A stretch of 64,000 bases of DNA from assembly GCA_913044165.1 (NCBI GenBank), contig CAJWMY010000002.1, positions 20,586-84,585 on the forward strand, given 5' to 3'. This stretch comes from an uncultured Puniceicoccaceae bacterium (GTDB taxonomy: Bacteria > Verrucomicrobiota > Verrucomicrobiia > Opitutales > Coraliomargaritaceae). Positions 1-10,573 of the stretch are shown one piece after another. Position 1 is the stretch's first letter. Each line of letters opens with the position of its first letter. The notes below the pieces were generated by a model. That model saw only the letters and a list, made by a program, of their open reading frames with translations, ran no database searches and was not told the origin of the DNA. The translations under genes were made by a program, and so were the position numbers.

Positions 1-1725
1 GTTGTTCAAAATGGAAAGGTAAATATTGTTGATCAAAATACAGGGCGTGTAATGCCTGGCCGACGCTGGTCAGATGGACTACACCAAGCAGTTGAAGCTA
101 AAGAAAATTGCACTATTGAAAAAGAAACTAAGACATACGCCTCGGTGACAATACAAAATTATTTTAGGATGTACGATAAGATTGCAGGAATGACAGGAAC
201 AGCTGAGACAGAAGCTTCTGAATTTAATGAAATTTATGGGTTAGCGGTGATGTTAATTCCAACACATCGTCCAAATATTCGAAAGGATTTGAATGATGTA
301 ATATATAAAACGCGTCGCGAAAAATTTAATGCAGTAGTAAAAACTATTTCAGAGGTGAATAAATTAGGGCAGCCAGTCTTAGTTGGTACCGCCTCAGTTG
401 AGTCATCAGAATTACTCAGTCGAATGCTTAAGCGTACTAATATTATACATAGTGTTTTAAATGCAAAGTATCATGCGCAAGAAGCTGAAATTGTAGCACG
501 TGCAGGACAAAAATCTTCAGTGACTATAGCTACTAATATGGCAGGCCGAGGAACAGACATTAAGCTAGGTGAGGGGGTATCTGAGCTAGGAGGGCTATAT
601 GTTTTAGGAACAGAACGGCATGAATCTCGAAGGGTAGATCGTCAATTACGGGGTCGATGTGCCCGACAAGGAGACCCAGGGGTCTCCAAATTTTTTGTAT
701 CTTTAGAGGATGATTTGATGCGTTTATTCGCGAATGCTGGACCAATTTCAAAAATTTTAGAGAAGAATTTTAGCGAAGATGAAGAGCTTGAGCATCCGAT
801 GTTAAATTGGTCTATTGAAAATGCCCAGAAGAAGGTTGAGCAGCAGAATTTTTCCATTCGCAAACGGCTACTTCAGTTTGATGATGTTCTTAATACACAA
901 AGAGAGGTTATTTATAGTATTCGGAATGAGGCAATTACTTCCGATACGCCGCGATCTATAGTTATGGAAATGGTAAGCGAGGAAATAGAGGAGCGCCTAG
1001 AAACAATTTTATCAAGTAATAATAAAGAAGGGCTAGAAGCTTTTGTAAATTGGGTTAATGCTTATTTCCCAATAAGTTTAAGCCTAAATGCGATTGATTT
1101 AGGAAATCAATCGGGTGCTATTGAGTCTATAATAGAACAAATTAAAATAGCTTATCAGGAGCGTGAAAGCTATGAAGATTTGGATGCTTTGAAAGCTTTA
1201 GAGCGGTACATTGTAATTAGAGCAGTTGATCGTCGTTGGCAAGATCACTTAACTGAAATGGAAGAATTGAGACGGAGTGTTAGTTTAAGAAGTTATGGCC
1301 AAAAAGATCCATTGAATGAATATAAGAGTGAAGCATTTGTGTTTTTTGAAGAATTGATGACCGGTCTTCGATCAGAAATATGTACGGCTATTTTTAGAAC
1401 AGCTACGAATCAAGGTGCTTTTGAAAAAATGTTTTCAAAAATGTCAATGAAAGTAGAATTAACTGGCACGAATCAAGCAGCTTCAGGGCTGGGATCTGGG
1501 GCCTTAGCAGGTGCGATGGCACAAGAGGCATCAAGAGGAGTGGTCCCTCAAGCGAAGCGTGAACCAGTTCAATTACCTAAATTAGAGCCAATTCGACGCG
1601 AGCTTCCCAAGATTGGACGAAATGATTTGGTTAAAATTATTAAAAATGGGGAAGAAAAAGAGCTTAAATATAAGCGTGCGGAAAGCTATATTCAAAACGA
1701 GGGATGGACTTTGTCCGATCGATGA
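1..1725 (+). CDS. secA: SecA preprotein translocase ATPase, C-terminal part (5' end outside window)
   Basis: ATPase motor of the Sec pathway, driving unfolded preproteins through SecYEG. The frame is open from base 1, ahead of the ORF-track start, and reads [20 protein letters not shown], so the gene is cut at its 5' end. Visible family blocks are [16 protein letters not shown], the helicase segment [11 protein letters not shown], and a motif VI reading [13 protein letters not shown] where most SecAs have RGRSGRQGDPG. The helical scaffold and wing domains follow. The C-terminal linker is Pro/Lys/Arg-rich and ends in EGWTLSDR without the CxCxSG zinc motif found at the end of many SecAs. lnt begins 24 bases downstream and may be cotranscribed. 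Confidence 0.97.
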   Translation, partial: VVQNGKVNIVDQNTGRVMPGRRWSDGLHQAVEAKENCTIEKETKTYASVTIQNYFRMYDKIAGMTGTAETEASEFNEIYGLAVMLIPTHRPNIRKDLNDVIYKTRREKFNAVVKTISEVNKLGQPVLVGTASVESSELLSRMLKRTNIIHSVLNAKYHAQEAEIVARAGQKSSVTIATNMAGRGTDIKLGEGVSELGGLYVLGTERHESRRVDRQLRGRCARQGDPGVSKFFVSLEDDLMRLFANAGPISKILEKNFSEDEELEHPMLNWSIENAQKKVEQQNFSIRKRLLQFDDVLNTQREVIYSIRNEAITSDTPRSIVMEMVSEEIEERLETILSSNNKEGLEAFVNWVNAYFPISLSLNAIDLGNQSGAIESIIEQIKIAYQERESYEDLDALKALERYIVIRAVDRRWQDHLTEMEELRRSVSLRSYGQKDPLNEYKSEAFVFFEELMTGLRSEICTAIFRTATNQGAFEKMFSKMSMKVELTGTNQAASGLGSGALAGAMAQEASRGVVPQAKREPVQLPKLEPIRRELPKIGRNDLVKIIKNGEEKELKYKRAESYIQNEGWTLSDR

Positions 1726-1748
1726 TTGATTTAATTTAGTTATAGGCT

Positions 1749-3323
1749 ATGAGCCATATTTTTCATCGCAGTATATTTGAAATTACATTAGTTTTATTGA
1801 CCGCATTTTTTTGGATTGCTTGCATGCCGCCATTTAAATTTTCGGAATTTGCGTATTTTTTATTTTCTCCACTTCTTATTTGGTTTTGTTCAGCGCCTAA
1901 TAAAAAAAGTTTTTTTCGAGTAGTAATTTTAATTGGTGGTTTTGCCTGGATTGGAATATTAATTTGGCTTCGTCATGTAACTTGGGGAGGCACTATTTTA
2001 TTAAGTATAATTTTAAGTTTATATTTTGTGCTCTGGGCAACTTACGCTCGTTATGTTATGCCTAGGATTTATAGTAGGTCCTTTGTAGTCCGGTTGATTG
2101 GATTTCTTGGTATCGCAGGATGCTGGGTAGTTATAGAATATCTTAGATCTATTCTTTTATATGGGATGCCAATGGGGCCATTTGCCCTATCACAATGGGA
2201 AAGGCCAGTTGTTCTGCAATTAGCTGCATGGACAGGCGCTTATGGGATCTCCTTCTTTCTGATTTTATTTAACTGTTGTTTAGCGCTGACATTCCAACAG
2301 CTTATAAATAAAGATTATACAGGAAAGTTATTTCGAAAGTGGTTTAAGGTAGATTTTTACTTTGCTATTATTTCATTGATCGGGCTTTTATTTTTGTATG
2401 CTGAATGCCTGCCTAAAAGTGTTTCAAAAAAATCTGACGGATTCACTTTTGGTATTATTCAACCTAATTTTGAACCCTTGCTTATTTGGAATGCAGAAAA
2501 TAATAAGCAGCGAATGATGCAGCTAAAATCTCAATTACAAGCAGCGAAACTCTTAGATTTTGATATTTTGTTTTTCCCGGAAGCAGTAACTCCAAACCCA
2601 ATTATTGGGGATCTTGAAACATTAAGGCTTTTTGAAAATTTTGCAGATGAGAAGGGACAAGCTTTAGTCCTTGGAAATTTAGCTTATGATAATTTAAATG
2701 ATGCTTGGTATAATGGGATTTTTCTTGTTGAACCTGAAAAGGGCTTAGCTCCTTCTTACTATACAAAACGCCAGTTAGTTCCATTCGGTGAATATACCCC
2801 TAAATTGTTTTCTTGGATTGAACCCTTTGGCGGAATACAAGGGTCTTTCATGGCAGGTAATGAACCAAAAATTATTCCTTTCAATCTTGGAGAACGTACT
2901 TGGAGCATAGGTCCGTTAGTTTGTTATGAAGACATGTTCCCCTCATTGGTACGTAATTCTGTGAACGCGGGCTCTGAAATTCTCTTCGTCGCTACTAATG
3001 ATTCATGGTATGGGGAAGAGGGAGGGGCTTACTTCCATGCAGCTCATTCAGTCTTAAGGGCAGTTGAAAATCGTAGACCGGTTGTTCGATGCGGGAATGC
3101 AGGATGGAGTGGTTGGATTGATCCGCTCGGACTAACAAGGGGGATAATGTTAGATAATAAAGAATCTATATACTTTAAGGGTAGCGGTAATTTTGAATTT
3201 AAAGTTACCGAAGAATGGGATAATTTTGAATCTTTCTACTCAAAGAATGGCGATTGGTTTGTTTGCGTGGCATTTTTTCTAGCCATAATTGGCATTTCCC
3301 CCTGTATTACAAATAGCAACTAA
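1749..3323 (+). CDS. lnt: Apolipoprotein N-acyltransferase
   Basis: Transfers the third acyl chain onto the N-terminal cysteine of lipoproteins in the inner membrane, which implies a Gram-negative cell plan. The 524-residue length is normal. The N-terminal half has several membrane segments up to about residue 220, followed by a periplasmic nitrilase-fold domain. All three catalytic residues of the family are visible: Glu in FFPEAVTP, Lys in YTKRQLVPFGEYTP and Cys in LVCYEDMFP. A final membrane helix closes the protein (FVCVAFFLAIIGI). The start is the ATG at 1749 with no strong Shine-Dalgarno. It is convergent with the sigma factor gene. Confidence 0.95.
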   Translation: MSHIFHRSIFEITLVLLTAFFWIACMPPFKFSEFAYFLFSPLLIWFCSAPNKKSFFRVVILIGGFAWIGILIWLRHVTWGGTILLSIILSLYFVLWATYARYVMPRIYSRSFVVRLIGFLGIAGCWVVIEYLRSILLYGMPMGPFALSQWERPVVLQLAAWTGAYGISFFLILFNCCLALTFQQLINKDYTGKLFRKWFKVDFYFAIISLIGLLFLYAECLPKSVSKKSDGFTFGIIQPNFEPLLIWNAENNKQRMMQLKSQLQAAKLLDFDILFFPEAVTPNPIIGDLETLRLFENFADEKGQALVLGNLAYDNLNDAWYNGIFLVEPEKGLAPSYYTKRQLVPFGEYTPKLFSWIEPFGGIQGSFMAGNEPKIIPFNLGERTWSIGPLVCYEDMFPSLVRNSVNAGSEILFVATNDSWYGEEGGAYFHAAHSVLRAVENRRPVVRCGNAGWSGWIDPLGLTRGIMLDNKESIYFKGSGNFEFKVTEEWDNFESFYSKNGDWFVCVAFFLAIIGISPCITNSN

Positions 3324-3345
3324 CTAGTTACCCTAGGGATTTTTT
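3321..3345 (+). terminator. Two abutting palindromes and a T-run after lnt (possible weak terminator)
   Basis: TAACTAGTTA (10-base palindrome that includes the lnt stop codon) directly abuts CCCTAGGG (8-base palindrome), then ATTTTTT. A CTAG-TTACC-CTAG hairpin followed by T6 is also possible. It lies between convergent lnt and the sigma gene, where a terminator is expected, but the stem is short, so the call is tentative. Confidence 0.25.
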
Positions 3346-3370
3346 CGGAGAAGATTTGTTTGTATAAAGG

Positions 3371-4381
3371 TTAGGTCTCTTGGTGTGATTGCACGAACTC
3401 TTTCAATACTTCCATCTTTTTCTTCTTTAGTAATTCCTTATGGAGTTCTTCTCTAGATTTTTGTTTATTTTTTTCTGTAAGAAGTTTTCGCATTGTGCGA
3501 ATAGAGTCATTTTGTAATTGTCGAATTCTTTCTCGGGTGACTTTAAACTTACTACCAACCTCCTCGAGGGTCATAGGAGTTCCTCCGTCTAAACCAAAGC
3601 GGAGTTTGATGATGTCAGCCTCTCGAGGGTCAAGTTCATTTATTACACTATTGATATCAAAGTTTCGCATTTTTGTATCCAAGTCTTCGAAAGGAGAGGG
3701 TTGGTTCTCGTCCCCTACAAGATCTCCAAAGCTAGATTCAGATTCTTCATTAATAGGAGCATCTAAAGATCTAGGTTGAACGCTGATGGATTTTAGGTGA
3801 GCAATTTTTTTTGCAGGAATTCCCATGGCATAGCCCACTTCTTCATCGCTTGGAGCACGGCCAATTTGGTCTGACATATTTTGGATAGTTTTCCGCATCT
3901 TTGAGATACGATCAACTAAGTGAACAGGTACGCGTATTGTTTTGCTGTGGTTGGCTAACGCTCTTTTGATGGATTGCTTAATCCACCATGAAGCATAAGT
4001 GCTTAGTTTCCCTCCCTTGTAAGGATCAAAGCGTTCAACAGCTTTCACTAATCCTATATTCCCCTCACTAACTAAATCCATCAGAGGAAGACCAAAATTC
4101 ATGTAATCCCGAGCTATTTTGACAACTAGCCTCAAGTTGGAGGAAATCATGCGCTCTCGGGCTAGTGAATCTCCTTTCTTAATTTTATTGGCAAGGTTGA
4201 TCTCTTCATTGGGCGAGAGTAGAGGATTTTTAGAAATCGATTGCATGTAAGAAAACATGGCATCTCTGTCATTTCTTGAAGAGCTAGTATAGGGATTTTC
4301 TTCTACCGCATCCACGCCAGTTCGAGGAATAGATTCTATCTTAATATTAGAATGGAAACGTTTTGTATTTTTATTTGTCAT
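3371..4381 (-). CDS. RNA polymerase sigma-70 family factor (RpoD/RpoS-like)
   Basis: Promoter-recognition subunit of RNA polymerase. In 336 residues it carries region 1.2 (about 40-72, DAMFSYMQSISKNPLL), regions 2.1-2.4 (about 80-155, with KLSTYASWWIKQSIKRA and IRVPVHL), region 3, and region 4.2 near the C-terminus (LEEVGSKFKVTRERIRQLQ). There is no acidic region 1.1, so it is either a short primary sigma or an RpoS-like alternative; the sequence alone does not decide. It follows trpE on the same strand after a 50-base gap. The C-terminal tail is Lys/Glu-rich. Confidence 0.9.
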   Translation of the reverse strand: MTNKNTKRFHSNIKIESIPRTGVDAVEENPYTSSSRNDRDAMFSYMQSISKNPLLSPNEEINLANKIKKGDSLARERMISSNLRLVVKIARDYMNFGLPLMDLVSEGNIGLVKAVERFDPYKGGKLSTYASWWIKQSIKRALANHSKTIRVPVHLVDRISKMRKTIQNMSDQIGRAPSDEEVGYAMGIPAKKIAHLKSISVQPRSLDAPINEESESSFGDLVGDENQPSPFEDLDTKMRNFDINSVINELDPREADIIKLRFGLDGGTPMTLEEVGSKFKVTRERIRQLQNDSIRTMRKLLTEKNKQKSREELHKELLKKKKMEVLKEFVQSHQET

Positions 4382-4431
4382 AACTCCAAAATATCGAAGT
4401 TAATCGTTTTACCTTACAAGTGTTTCAATTT

Positions 4432-5925
4432 TTAATCTTTTGGGAACATGCTTTCAGCAATAGAAACAGCTCTAAACATGGCCTTTGCTTTATTAATTGT
4501 TTCAGTATATTCTTCTTTAGGGATAGAGTCAGCAACTATTCCAGCTCCCGATTGAATATAAATTTTTTCTTCTTGTATTACAGCAGTACGAATTCCAATG
4601 CATGAATCGTGGTTACCATTAAAGCTAAAATAACCTAATGCACCGCCGTATAGCCCTCGTTGGCTATTTTCAAGTTCAGAAATGATCTGCAAGGCACGAA
4701 CTTTAGGCGCTCCGCTCAAAGTACCAGCTGGAAATGTGGCTTTCATTAGGTCGTAAGCAGTTTTATCTTCAGAGAGTCTTCCAGTTACTTGAGAAACAAT
4801 GTGCATAACATGTGAATAACGTTCAATTGTCATGTAGTCAGATACTTTAACTGAGCCGAAATCAGCCACTCGACCAATGTCATTACGAGCTAAGTCTACT
4901 AGCATTAAATGTTCAGCACATTCCTTTTTATCCGAGAGTAAATCTTGCTCTAATTCGCCATCCTCTTTTTCAGTATTTCCTCGCCGTCTAGTTCCTGCAA
5001 TAGGTCTTATATCAATGTCCTTACCTGTCAATCTGACATGTATTTCCGGGGAGGCTCCAACTACAGAAAACACAGGGTCTTCCAATAAGAACATATAGGG
5101 GGATGGGTTAACGGTTCGTAATGCTCTATAAAGGTTAATAGGGGAAGGCTTAAATTCTTTTATAAACCTCTGAGAAAGAACAGTTTGTATAACATCTCCA
5201 GCGTGAATATAATCTTGAATCTTCGAAACCGCATCTTCGAATTCAGATTGCGAAAAATTCCCCTCAGGAGGCAATATGTCAGATGGCTGATCAATTTTTT
5301 TATAAGGAATACGGGAGGGTTTTGCAAGGCATGCTTTAAGTCGTTTAATCTCTTTATATGCATTTTTGTAAGCGTTTTCAGGAGAGTCATTTATCTCTGC
5401 ATAAACACAGATCGTTAGGACTTGTTTAACATGATCAAAAATTATAACGGAGTCGGTGATCATGTAATATAAAATCGGCAATTTCAAGGGGTCGTTTTCA
5501 GAAATTTGTATACTAGGTTCAACTGTGTGAATAAACTCGTGACCAACAAATCCAACTGCACCGCCATCGAATGGAGGCAATGCCTTATTTTTAAGGGTTT
5601 TATAGCGGTTTACTTCTTCTGAAATTAAACTAAGTGGATCTTCCGGGGTTTCAAATATCTCTTCAGAACCATCTTTATGCTCCACAAATGTTTTTTCGGA
5701 GAAAATGCGAAAAATCTTTTTTGGAGCAGCTCCTAGAAAAGAAAAGCGGCTGATATTTTCTCCTCCTACAATTGATTCAAATAAAAAAGCCGGCTTATCA
5801 TCTGCCAATTTTGAATAAGCAGAGATAGGGGTTTCGCAGTCAGCGGTAAGTTCAATAAATACAGGTACGCGAAACCCAGGTTTAGCGATGCGCTTGAATT
5901 CATTTATACTTGGCTTTATTTCCAT
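4432..5925 (-). CDS. trpE: Anthranilate synthase component I
   Basis: Converts chorismate to anthranilate, the first step of tryptophan synthesis, using ammonia from a TrpG partner that is not in this window. The 497 residues cover the N-terminal regulatory domain (residues 1-150) and the chorismate-binding domain. Landmarks include VLSQRF, the GTRRRG block, DLARNDIGRV, and TFPAGTLSGAPKVRALQII. It lies 15 bases after purK on the same strand, so purE-purK-trpE probably forms one transcript. Isochorismate or aminodeoxychorismate synthase is less likely given the full length and the component I motifs. Confidence 0.93.
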   Translation of the reverse strand: MEIKPSINEFKRIAKPGFRVPVFIELTADCETPISAYSKLADDKPAFLFESIVGGENISRFSFLGAAPKKIFRIFSEKTFVEHKDGSEEIFETPEDPLSLISEEVNRYKTLKNKALPPFDGGAVGFVGHEFIHTVEPSIQISENDPLKLPILYYMITDSVIIFDHVKQVLTICVYAEINDSPENAYKNAYKEIKRLKACLAKPSRIPYKKIDQPSDILPPEGNFSQSEFEDAVSKIQDYIHAGDVIQTVLSQRFIKEFKPSPINLYRALRTVNPSPYMFLLEDPVFSVVGASPEIHVRLTGKDIDIRPIAGTRRRGNTEKEDGELEQDLLSDKKECAEHLMLVDLARNDIGRVADFGSVKVSDYMTIERYSHVMHIVSQVTGRLSEDKTAYDLMKATFPAGTLSGAPKVRALQIISELENSQRGLYGGALGYFSFNGNHDSCIGIRTAVIQEEKIYIQSGAGIVADSIPKEEYTETINKAKAMFRAVSIAESMFPKD

Positions 5926-5940
5926 AGGGAATTTATGAGA

Positions 5941-7083
5941 TTATTGGCCTTTAAGTTCAAGGAAAAGTATCTTAGCTCTTTCTTTCGCTTTAAGTAAATT
6001 TTTATTAAGGACATTAAAATGACCCATTTTTCTTCCTTTTCTTGCTTCACCTTTATCATAGAGGTGGAGTTGTACGGAAGGATCAGATAGCAATTTCGCC
6101 CAATTGGGCTCTGACTTCTTCCACAAGTCTCCTAGTATATTAAGCATTACGCAGGGAGTATGGATGGAGGTTTCTCCAAAAGGTAATCCGGTTATTGCTC
6201 TAATGTGCTGCTGGAATTGAGATGTGATACAAGCATCCATTGTATAATGTCCAGAATTATGAGGCCGAGGGGCCATTTCATTTATTATTAATCTATCTTC
6301 TTGATTGAGAAAAAATTCAATCGCAATTAATCCAACAACATCAAGGCGTTCAGCGATTTGTTTTGCTAATCTATTTGCCTCATCAGAAATCGAATCTTTT
6401 ATTGGCGCTGGAACATTAGAGCTGTGGAGAATATGATTTATGTGAACATTTTCTGCCACTGGGAAAGTGCTCATGAGGCCTTCTGCATTTCGTGCGCACA
6501 CGACAGAATATTCTCCTTTGTGGATTATCCATTCTTCAATAACAACTCTTTCAGGGCTGCCTAATTGATTCCAGATTCCTTGGGGATCTGATATATCCAT
6601 AGAGGATTCTATTTTTATTTGCCCTTTCCCATCATAGCCAAAAGCTGCAGTTTTGATAACACAAGGATAACCAATTTTTTTAATAGCATGAATTAAGCTA
6701 TTAGCATCTGATGCGTATTCAAAGGGGGCGCAGGGAAATTTTTCCGCTTTTAGAAAATCTTTTTCTCTTTGGCGATGTTGGCAAACATGAAGCACGTTTG
6801 CATTTGGGTAGATGGGCTTTTGATTGCTTAATAAACTTAGTGTTTCCGATGGGATATTTTCAAACTCAAATGTAATGCAATCAACAGAATTAGCAAATCT
6901 CATCAGTGCATTAACATCATCATAATTTGCCCTAATAAAAGAATCTGCAATGCTACCAGCAGTTGAATTTTGATCAGGGCATAAGACATGAAAATGATAA
7001 CCAAGAGGTCGACCCGCTAGAATAAGCATTCTTCCTAGTTGACCTCCACCTAAAATTCCTATTTTGGCCCCAGGCAAAATCAT
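5941..7083 (-). CDS. purK: N5-carboxyaminoimidazole ribonucleotide synthase
   Basis: ATP-grasp enzyme making N5-CAIR from AIR and bicarbonate in purine synthesis. The 380-residue protein opens with a nucleotide-binding [16 protein letters not shown], followed by the ATP-grasp fold, including [12 protein letters not shown] and the metal-binding region [15 protein letters not shown]. Its start codon overlaps the purE stop as ATGA (7080-7083), indicating translational coupling. PurK is paired with a class I PurE, giving the two-step bacterial route. Confidence 0.96.
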   Translation of the reverse strand: MILPGAKIGILGGGQLGRMLILAGRPLGYHFHVLCPDQNSTAGSIADSFIRANYDDVNALMRFANSVDCITFEFENIPSETLSLLSNQKPIYPNANVLHVCQHRQREKDFLKAEKFPCAPFEYASDANSLIHAIKKIGYPCVIKTAAFGYDGKGQIKIESSMDISDPQGIWNQLGSPERVVIEEWIIHKGEYSVVCARNAEGLMSTFPVAENVHINHILHSSNVPAPIKDSISDEANRLAKQIAERLDVVGLIAIEFFLNQEDRLIINEMAPRPHNSGHYTMDACITSQFQQHIRAITGLPFGETSIHTPCVMLNILGDLWKKSEPNWAKLLSDPSVQLHLYDKGEARKGRKMGHFNVLNKNLLKAKERAKILFLELKGQ

Positions 7084-7586
7084 TCTGCTTTTGGGAGTTC
7101 GCTTTTTAAGATGGTCTGAGTTTGTTCGCTGCGATATGTATCTAGGCTTTCTTTAATGGATGCATTGCTTAAAGCGATTATAGAAGCAGCTGCTAAGGCG
7201 GCATTTTTCGCTCCAGCTAACCCTATAGCTAGAGTCATTACTGGAATACCAGCCGGCATTTGCACAATAGAGAGAAGAGAATCTTGGCCGCTTAATGATT
7301 TCGATTCCACAGGTACCCCAAGTACAGGCAAAGAGGTTAGGGCCGCTGTCATTCCGGGAAGATGTGCGGCACCTCCAGCACCCGCTATGATAACCTTTAA
7401 TCCTCTTTGTTGGGCAGATTCTGCATAGGAATAAAGTTTTTTTGGTGTGCGGTGAGCGCTGACAATCTCAGTTTCGTAGGTTATTCCTAAAGTATCTAAT
7501 AGATCAGCAGAAGCCTTCATTGTCTGCCAATCAGACTTGCTTCCCATAATAATTCCAACACTTGGTGGTTCAGATTTATTTTCCAT
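7080..7586 (-). CDS. purE: N5-CAIR mutase, class I PurE
   Basis: Rearranges N5-CAIR to CAIR, accepting the PurK product. Family motifs are [36 protein letters not shown] and [15 protein letters not shown]. The ORF track starts at 7652, but the upstream 22 residues are unlike PurE. The ATG at 7586 (MENKSEPPS) gives the normal length of 168 residues and is chosen here. The gene is divergent from rapA and is the first gene of the purE-purK-trpE run. Confidence 0.94.
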   Translation of the reverse strand: MENKSEPPSVGIIMGSKSDWQTMKASADLLDTLGITYETEIVSAHRTPKKLYSYAESAQQRGLKVIIAGAGGAAHLPGMTAALTSLPVLGVPVESKSLSGQDSLLSIVQMPAGIPVMTLAIGLAGAKNAALAAASIIALSNASIKESLDTYRSEQTQTILKSELPKAE

Positions 7587-7732
7587 ATCACGATAAAAAG
7601 GATTCTTTATAAAAATACAATAATCGATTCGTTTTATATACCGAGGTCTCAAGATTTAAGTCGGAAAATTTACAAGTTTTGAAGTAATGATGTTTTGACT
7701 ACGTCCAATCGTTTTCTTTGACTAGTATTCAT

Positions 7733-10573
7733 ATGTATAAAGTAGGACAAAGGTGGGTTAGTGAGAATGAGCCCGAATTAGGTTTGGGAACTATTGAAGC
7801 AGTGAATAAATTTCAGATAACCCTAAACTTTCCTCTCTCCGAGGAAAAACGTATTTTTTCATCTGAATCTCCGCCTTTAAAGCGTGTTGCATACACAATT
7901 GGTGATGCCGTTACGGATTCAGAGGGTATAGTATTTGAAATTGAGAAAGTAGAAGAACGTGACGGAATCCTGGAGTACTATGGAGGTGGAAAAGGAGTTT
8001 GTGAAACTGCTTTAAGTGAGTTTGCAAATTTTAGTAAGCCACAAGAAAGAATTTTACAAGGGCAGGTCGATTCTCCGGAGGCTTTCCAACTAAGATTTCA
8101 ATGTTTACTGGCTTATGGCAAAGCTCGGAAGGCTTCCGTCTCTGGGCTGATCGGCGGTCGTATAGACTTAATTCCTCATCAATTGTATATTGCAAATGAG
8201 ATAGCTAATCGTTATTGTCCAAGGGTTCTGTTGTCTGATGAGGTCGGTTTAGGTAAGACAATAGAGGCTTGTTTGATTTTGCATAGACTGCATCTAACGG
8301 GGCGAGCAGCTCGCATTCTAATTGTACTCCCAGAATCCTTGATTCATCAATGGTTTATAGAGCTTTATCGTCGATTTAATTTATTTTTTACTATTATGGA
8401 TTCGGAGCATTGTTCTACTTTAGCAATGCAAAGTGAGGAGGGAAATCCATTTACAGAAGAGCAATTAATCTTATGTAGTATTACCACCCTTACATCTAAC
8501 ACACGCTGGGCAGAAGCCGCTTCGGCTACGAATTGGGATCTTTTAGTTGTGGACGAAGCTCATCATTATGAATGGTCTCCTGAATCGGTTAGTAAAGAAT
8601 ATGAAGTAATCGAGGCCCTGTCGAGTAAGAGCCATGGTTTAATTTTACTTACAGCAACCCCAGAGCAAATGGGGGCAGATGGTCATTTTGCCCGATTACG
8701 CTTATTGGATGAGAATCGTTATCCTAATCTAGAAAAATTTATTAAAGAGCAAGCAGATTATCGTGAAGTCGCTAAACTCGCTAATAGAGTTTATGAAAAA
8801 AAGCCACTTAACAAAAACCAAAAAGAAGAATTAAAGAAAAGGTTGTTTGAAATATCTAACCATGATTTAGATTATTTAATCGGACATAAAGAAGAGTTAT
8901 TAGAGGCCCTAGTAGATAGACATGGAACAGGAAGAGTTATTTTTCGAAATACACGAAAGGCGCTTAAGGGGTTTCCAAAACGCATAGTTGTTCCTCATTC
9001 TCTCCCTTATAATAAACAGTTCCCAGAAAAAGCACAAAAAGAGCGGCTGAATCAAGAGTTTGAAATGGAATATCTTAATTCAGATAATACTCTATCATCT
9101 TATGAATTTAAAAAAGATGCTAGGATTGATTGGCTTGTTGATTTATTAAAGAAGCTAAAAAAAGAAAAAGTCTTATTAATTTGTCGGTCTAAAGAAAAGG
9201 TAGATGCTATACATCAAGGCATTTTGAATATGTTGAATGTAGATATCAGTATTTTTCATGAAGACTTAAGTTTAATTCAGCGTGATCGAAATGCGGCTTA
9301 CTTTTCTGATCAAGAAGGGGCTCAAATTTTATTGTGTTCGGAAATTGGTAGTGAAGGTAGAAACTTTCAATTCGCGCATCATTTAGTCCTTTTTGATTTG
9401 CCTTTAAATCCTGAACTTTTGGAACAACGGATAGGTCGGTTAGACCGTATCGGACAAACAGAAACAATTCAATTACATGTTCCATATTTCAAAGATACTT
9501 GGACTGAATTATTATTCCTATGGCATAATCAATCCCTTAATGGGATAGAGCATTCACTGACAGGAGGGCATTTGTATTATGAAGCATACGGGGATTCATT
9601 GATTAAGTTTTGTGCTTCTTTCAGAAATCAAGAAAAGGAAAGCAATTTTGGCTTCGATTTATTTCTAAAAGAATGCAAAGAGTATAGAAAAAAAATGGAG
9701 AAGGCTTTAGCCAAGGGCCAAGATTCTTTAATTGCTATAAATTCACATCGCCCAGACAAAGCAAACTATATTGTTAGCCAGGTTTTAGAGTGGGATTGCT
9801 CCGAGGTTCTTGAGGGATTAATGCATCAATTATTTGATTTTTTTGGAGTAACAGTAGAAAAGTTAGAGAGGCAACGATATTTTGTTAAACCTGAGCATTT
9901 GTATACAGAGTCTTTCCCGAGCCTTCCTGAAGAAGGGATTCAATTAAGCTTTAATCGTCAAGTTTCACTCAGCCGAGAAGATTTAGTATTTCTGACTTGG
10001 GATCATCCAATGGTGCGAGGTGCAATAGACCTTATGCTTGGTGGAGGATATGGTAGCGCATCCATAGTTCGGATGAAAAATTATGATAAATCTATGCCTC
10101 CGTTACTTATAGAGTGCATTTATGTTTTAGAAAGTGTTGCACCTTTAAAATTTCATGTTGACCGGTTTTTGCCACCAAGCCCGATTCGTATTTTAGTTGA
10201 TTCCTCGGGAAGGACTTTTACGGAAGAATTTTCTTCAGAATTTATAAACCATCAAACCTCCAATGAAGAAACCTTTAATTTAGTTGAAAGTCCGGAATTA
10301 TTACGATCATTGATTCCTGGTTTACTAGAGTCAGCAAGTGATTTGGCCTCTAAAAAGCGTTTAAATATTCAAAAAGAAGCCCACTCAGAGGCGGAAATTT
10401 CTCTAGGTAAAGAATGGAAGCGCTTATTAGAATTAAGAAAAGTAAATGCAAATATATCAAAAAAAGAGATTTCTTTTGCAGAAAAAGAACTCATAGAAGT
10501 TTTGCGTTATATTGATAGCGCGGATATTAGATTAGACTCTATTAGATTGGTAATTAATCGACCAAATAACTAA
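7733..10573 (+). CDS. rapA: RapA-like SWI2/SNF2 RNA polymerase-associated ATPase
   Basis: Swi2/Snf2 translocase; E. coli RapA binds RNA polymerase and helps recycle it. About 946 residues: N-terminal SH3-like domains (MYKVGQRWVSENEPELGLGT), then helicase lobe 1 with DEVGLGKTIEA, DEAHH and TATPEQ, lobe 2 with GSEGRNFQF and QRIGRLDRIGQ, and a long C-terminal region. Length matches E. coli RapA (968). The ORF-track start at 7718 is TTG; the ATG at 7733 fits the RapA N-terminus better. The last 4 bases overlap the end of convergent kamA. Confidence 0.92.
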   Translation: MYKVGQRWVSENEPELGLGTIEAVNKFQITLNFPLSEEKRIFSSESPPLKRVAYTIGDAVTDSEGIVFEIEKVEERDGILEYYGGGKGVCETALSEFANFSKPQERILQGQVDSPEAFQLRFQCLLAYGKARKASVSGLIGGRIDLIPHQLYIANEIANRYCPRVLLSDEVGLGKTIEACLILHRLHLTGRAARILIVLPESLIHQWFIELYRRFNLFFTIMDSEHCSTLAMQSEEGNPFTEEQLILCSITTLTSNTRWAEAASATNWDLLVVDEAHHYEWSPESVSKEYEVIEALSSKSHGLILLTATPEQMGADGHFARLRLLDENRYPNLEKFIKEQADYREVAKLANRVYEKKPLNKNQKEELKKRLFEISNHDLDYLIGHKEELLEALVDRHGTGRVIFRNTRKALKGFPKRIVVPHSLPYNKQFPEKAQKERLNQEFEMEYLNSDNTLSSYEFKKDARIDWLVDLLKKLKKEKVLLICRSKEKVDAIHQGILNMLNVDISIFHEDLSLIQRDRNAAYFSDQEGAQILLCSEIGSEGRNFQFAHHLVLFDLPLNPELLEQRIGRLDRIGQTETIQLHVPYFKDTWTELLFLWHNQSLNGIEHSLTGGHLYYEAYGDSLIKFCASFRNQEKESNFGFDLFLKECKEYRKKMEKALAKGQDSLIAINSHRPDKANYIVSQVLEWDCSEVLEGLMHQLFDFFGVTVEKLERQRYFVKPEHLYTESFPSLPEEGIQLSFNRQVSLSREDLVFLTWDHPMVRGAIDLMLGGGYGSASIVRMKNYDKSMPPLLIECIYVLESVAPLKFHVDRFLPPSPIRILVDSSGRTFTEEFSSEFINHQTSNEETFNLVESPELLRSLIPGLLESASDLASKKRLNIQKEAHSEAEISLGKEWKRLLELRKVNANISKKEISFAEKELIEVLRYIDSADIRLDSIRLVINRPNN

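Noticed and set aside
7695-7728. TTGACT and TAGTAT upstream of rapA as a promoter
   Set aside because: The spacing is 22 bases, outside the normal 15-19, and the -10-like box ends only 4 bases from the ATG.
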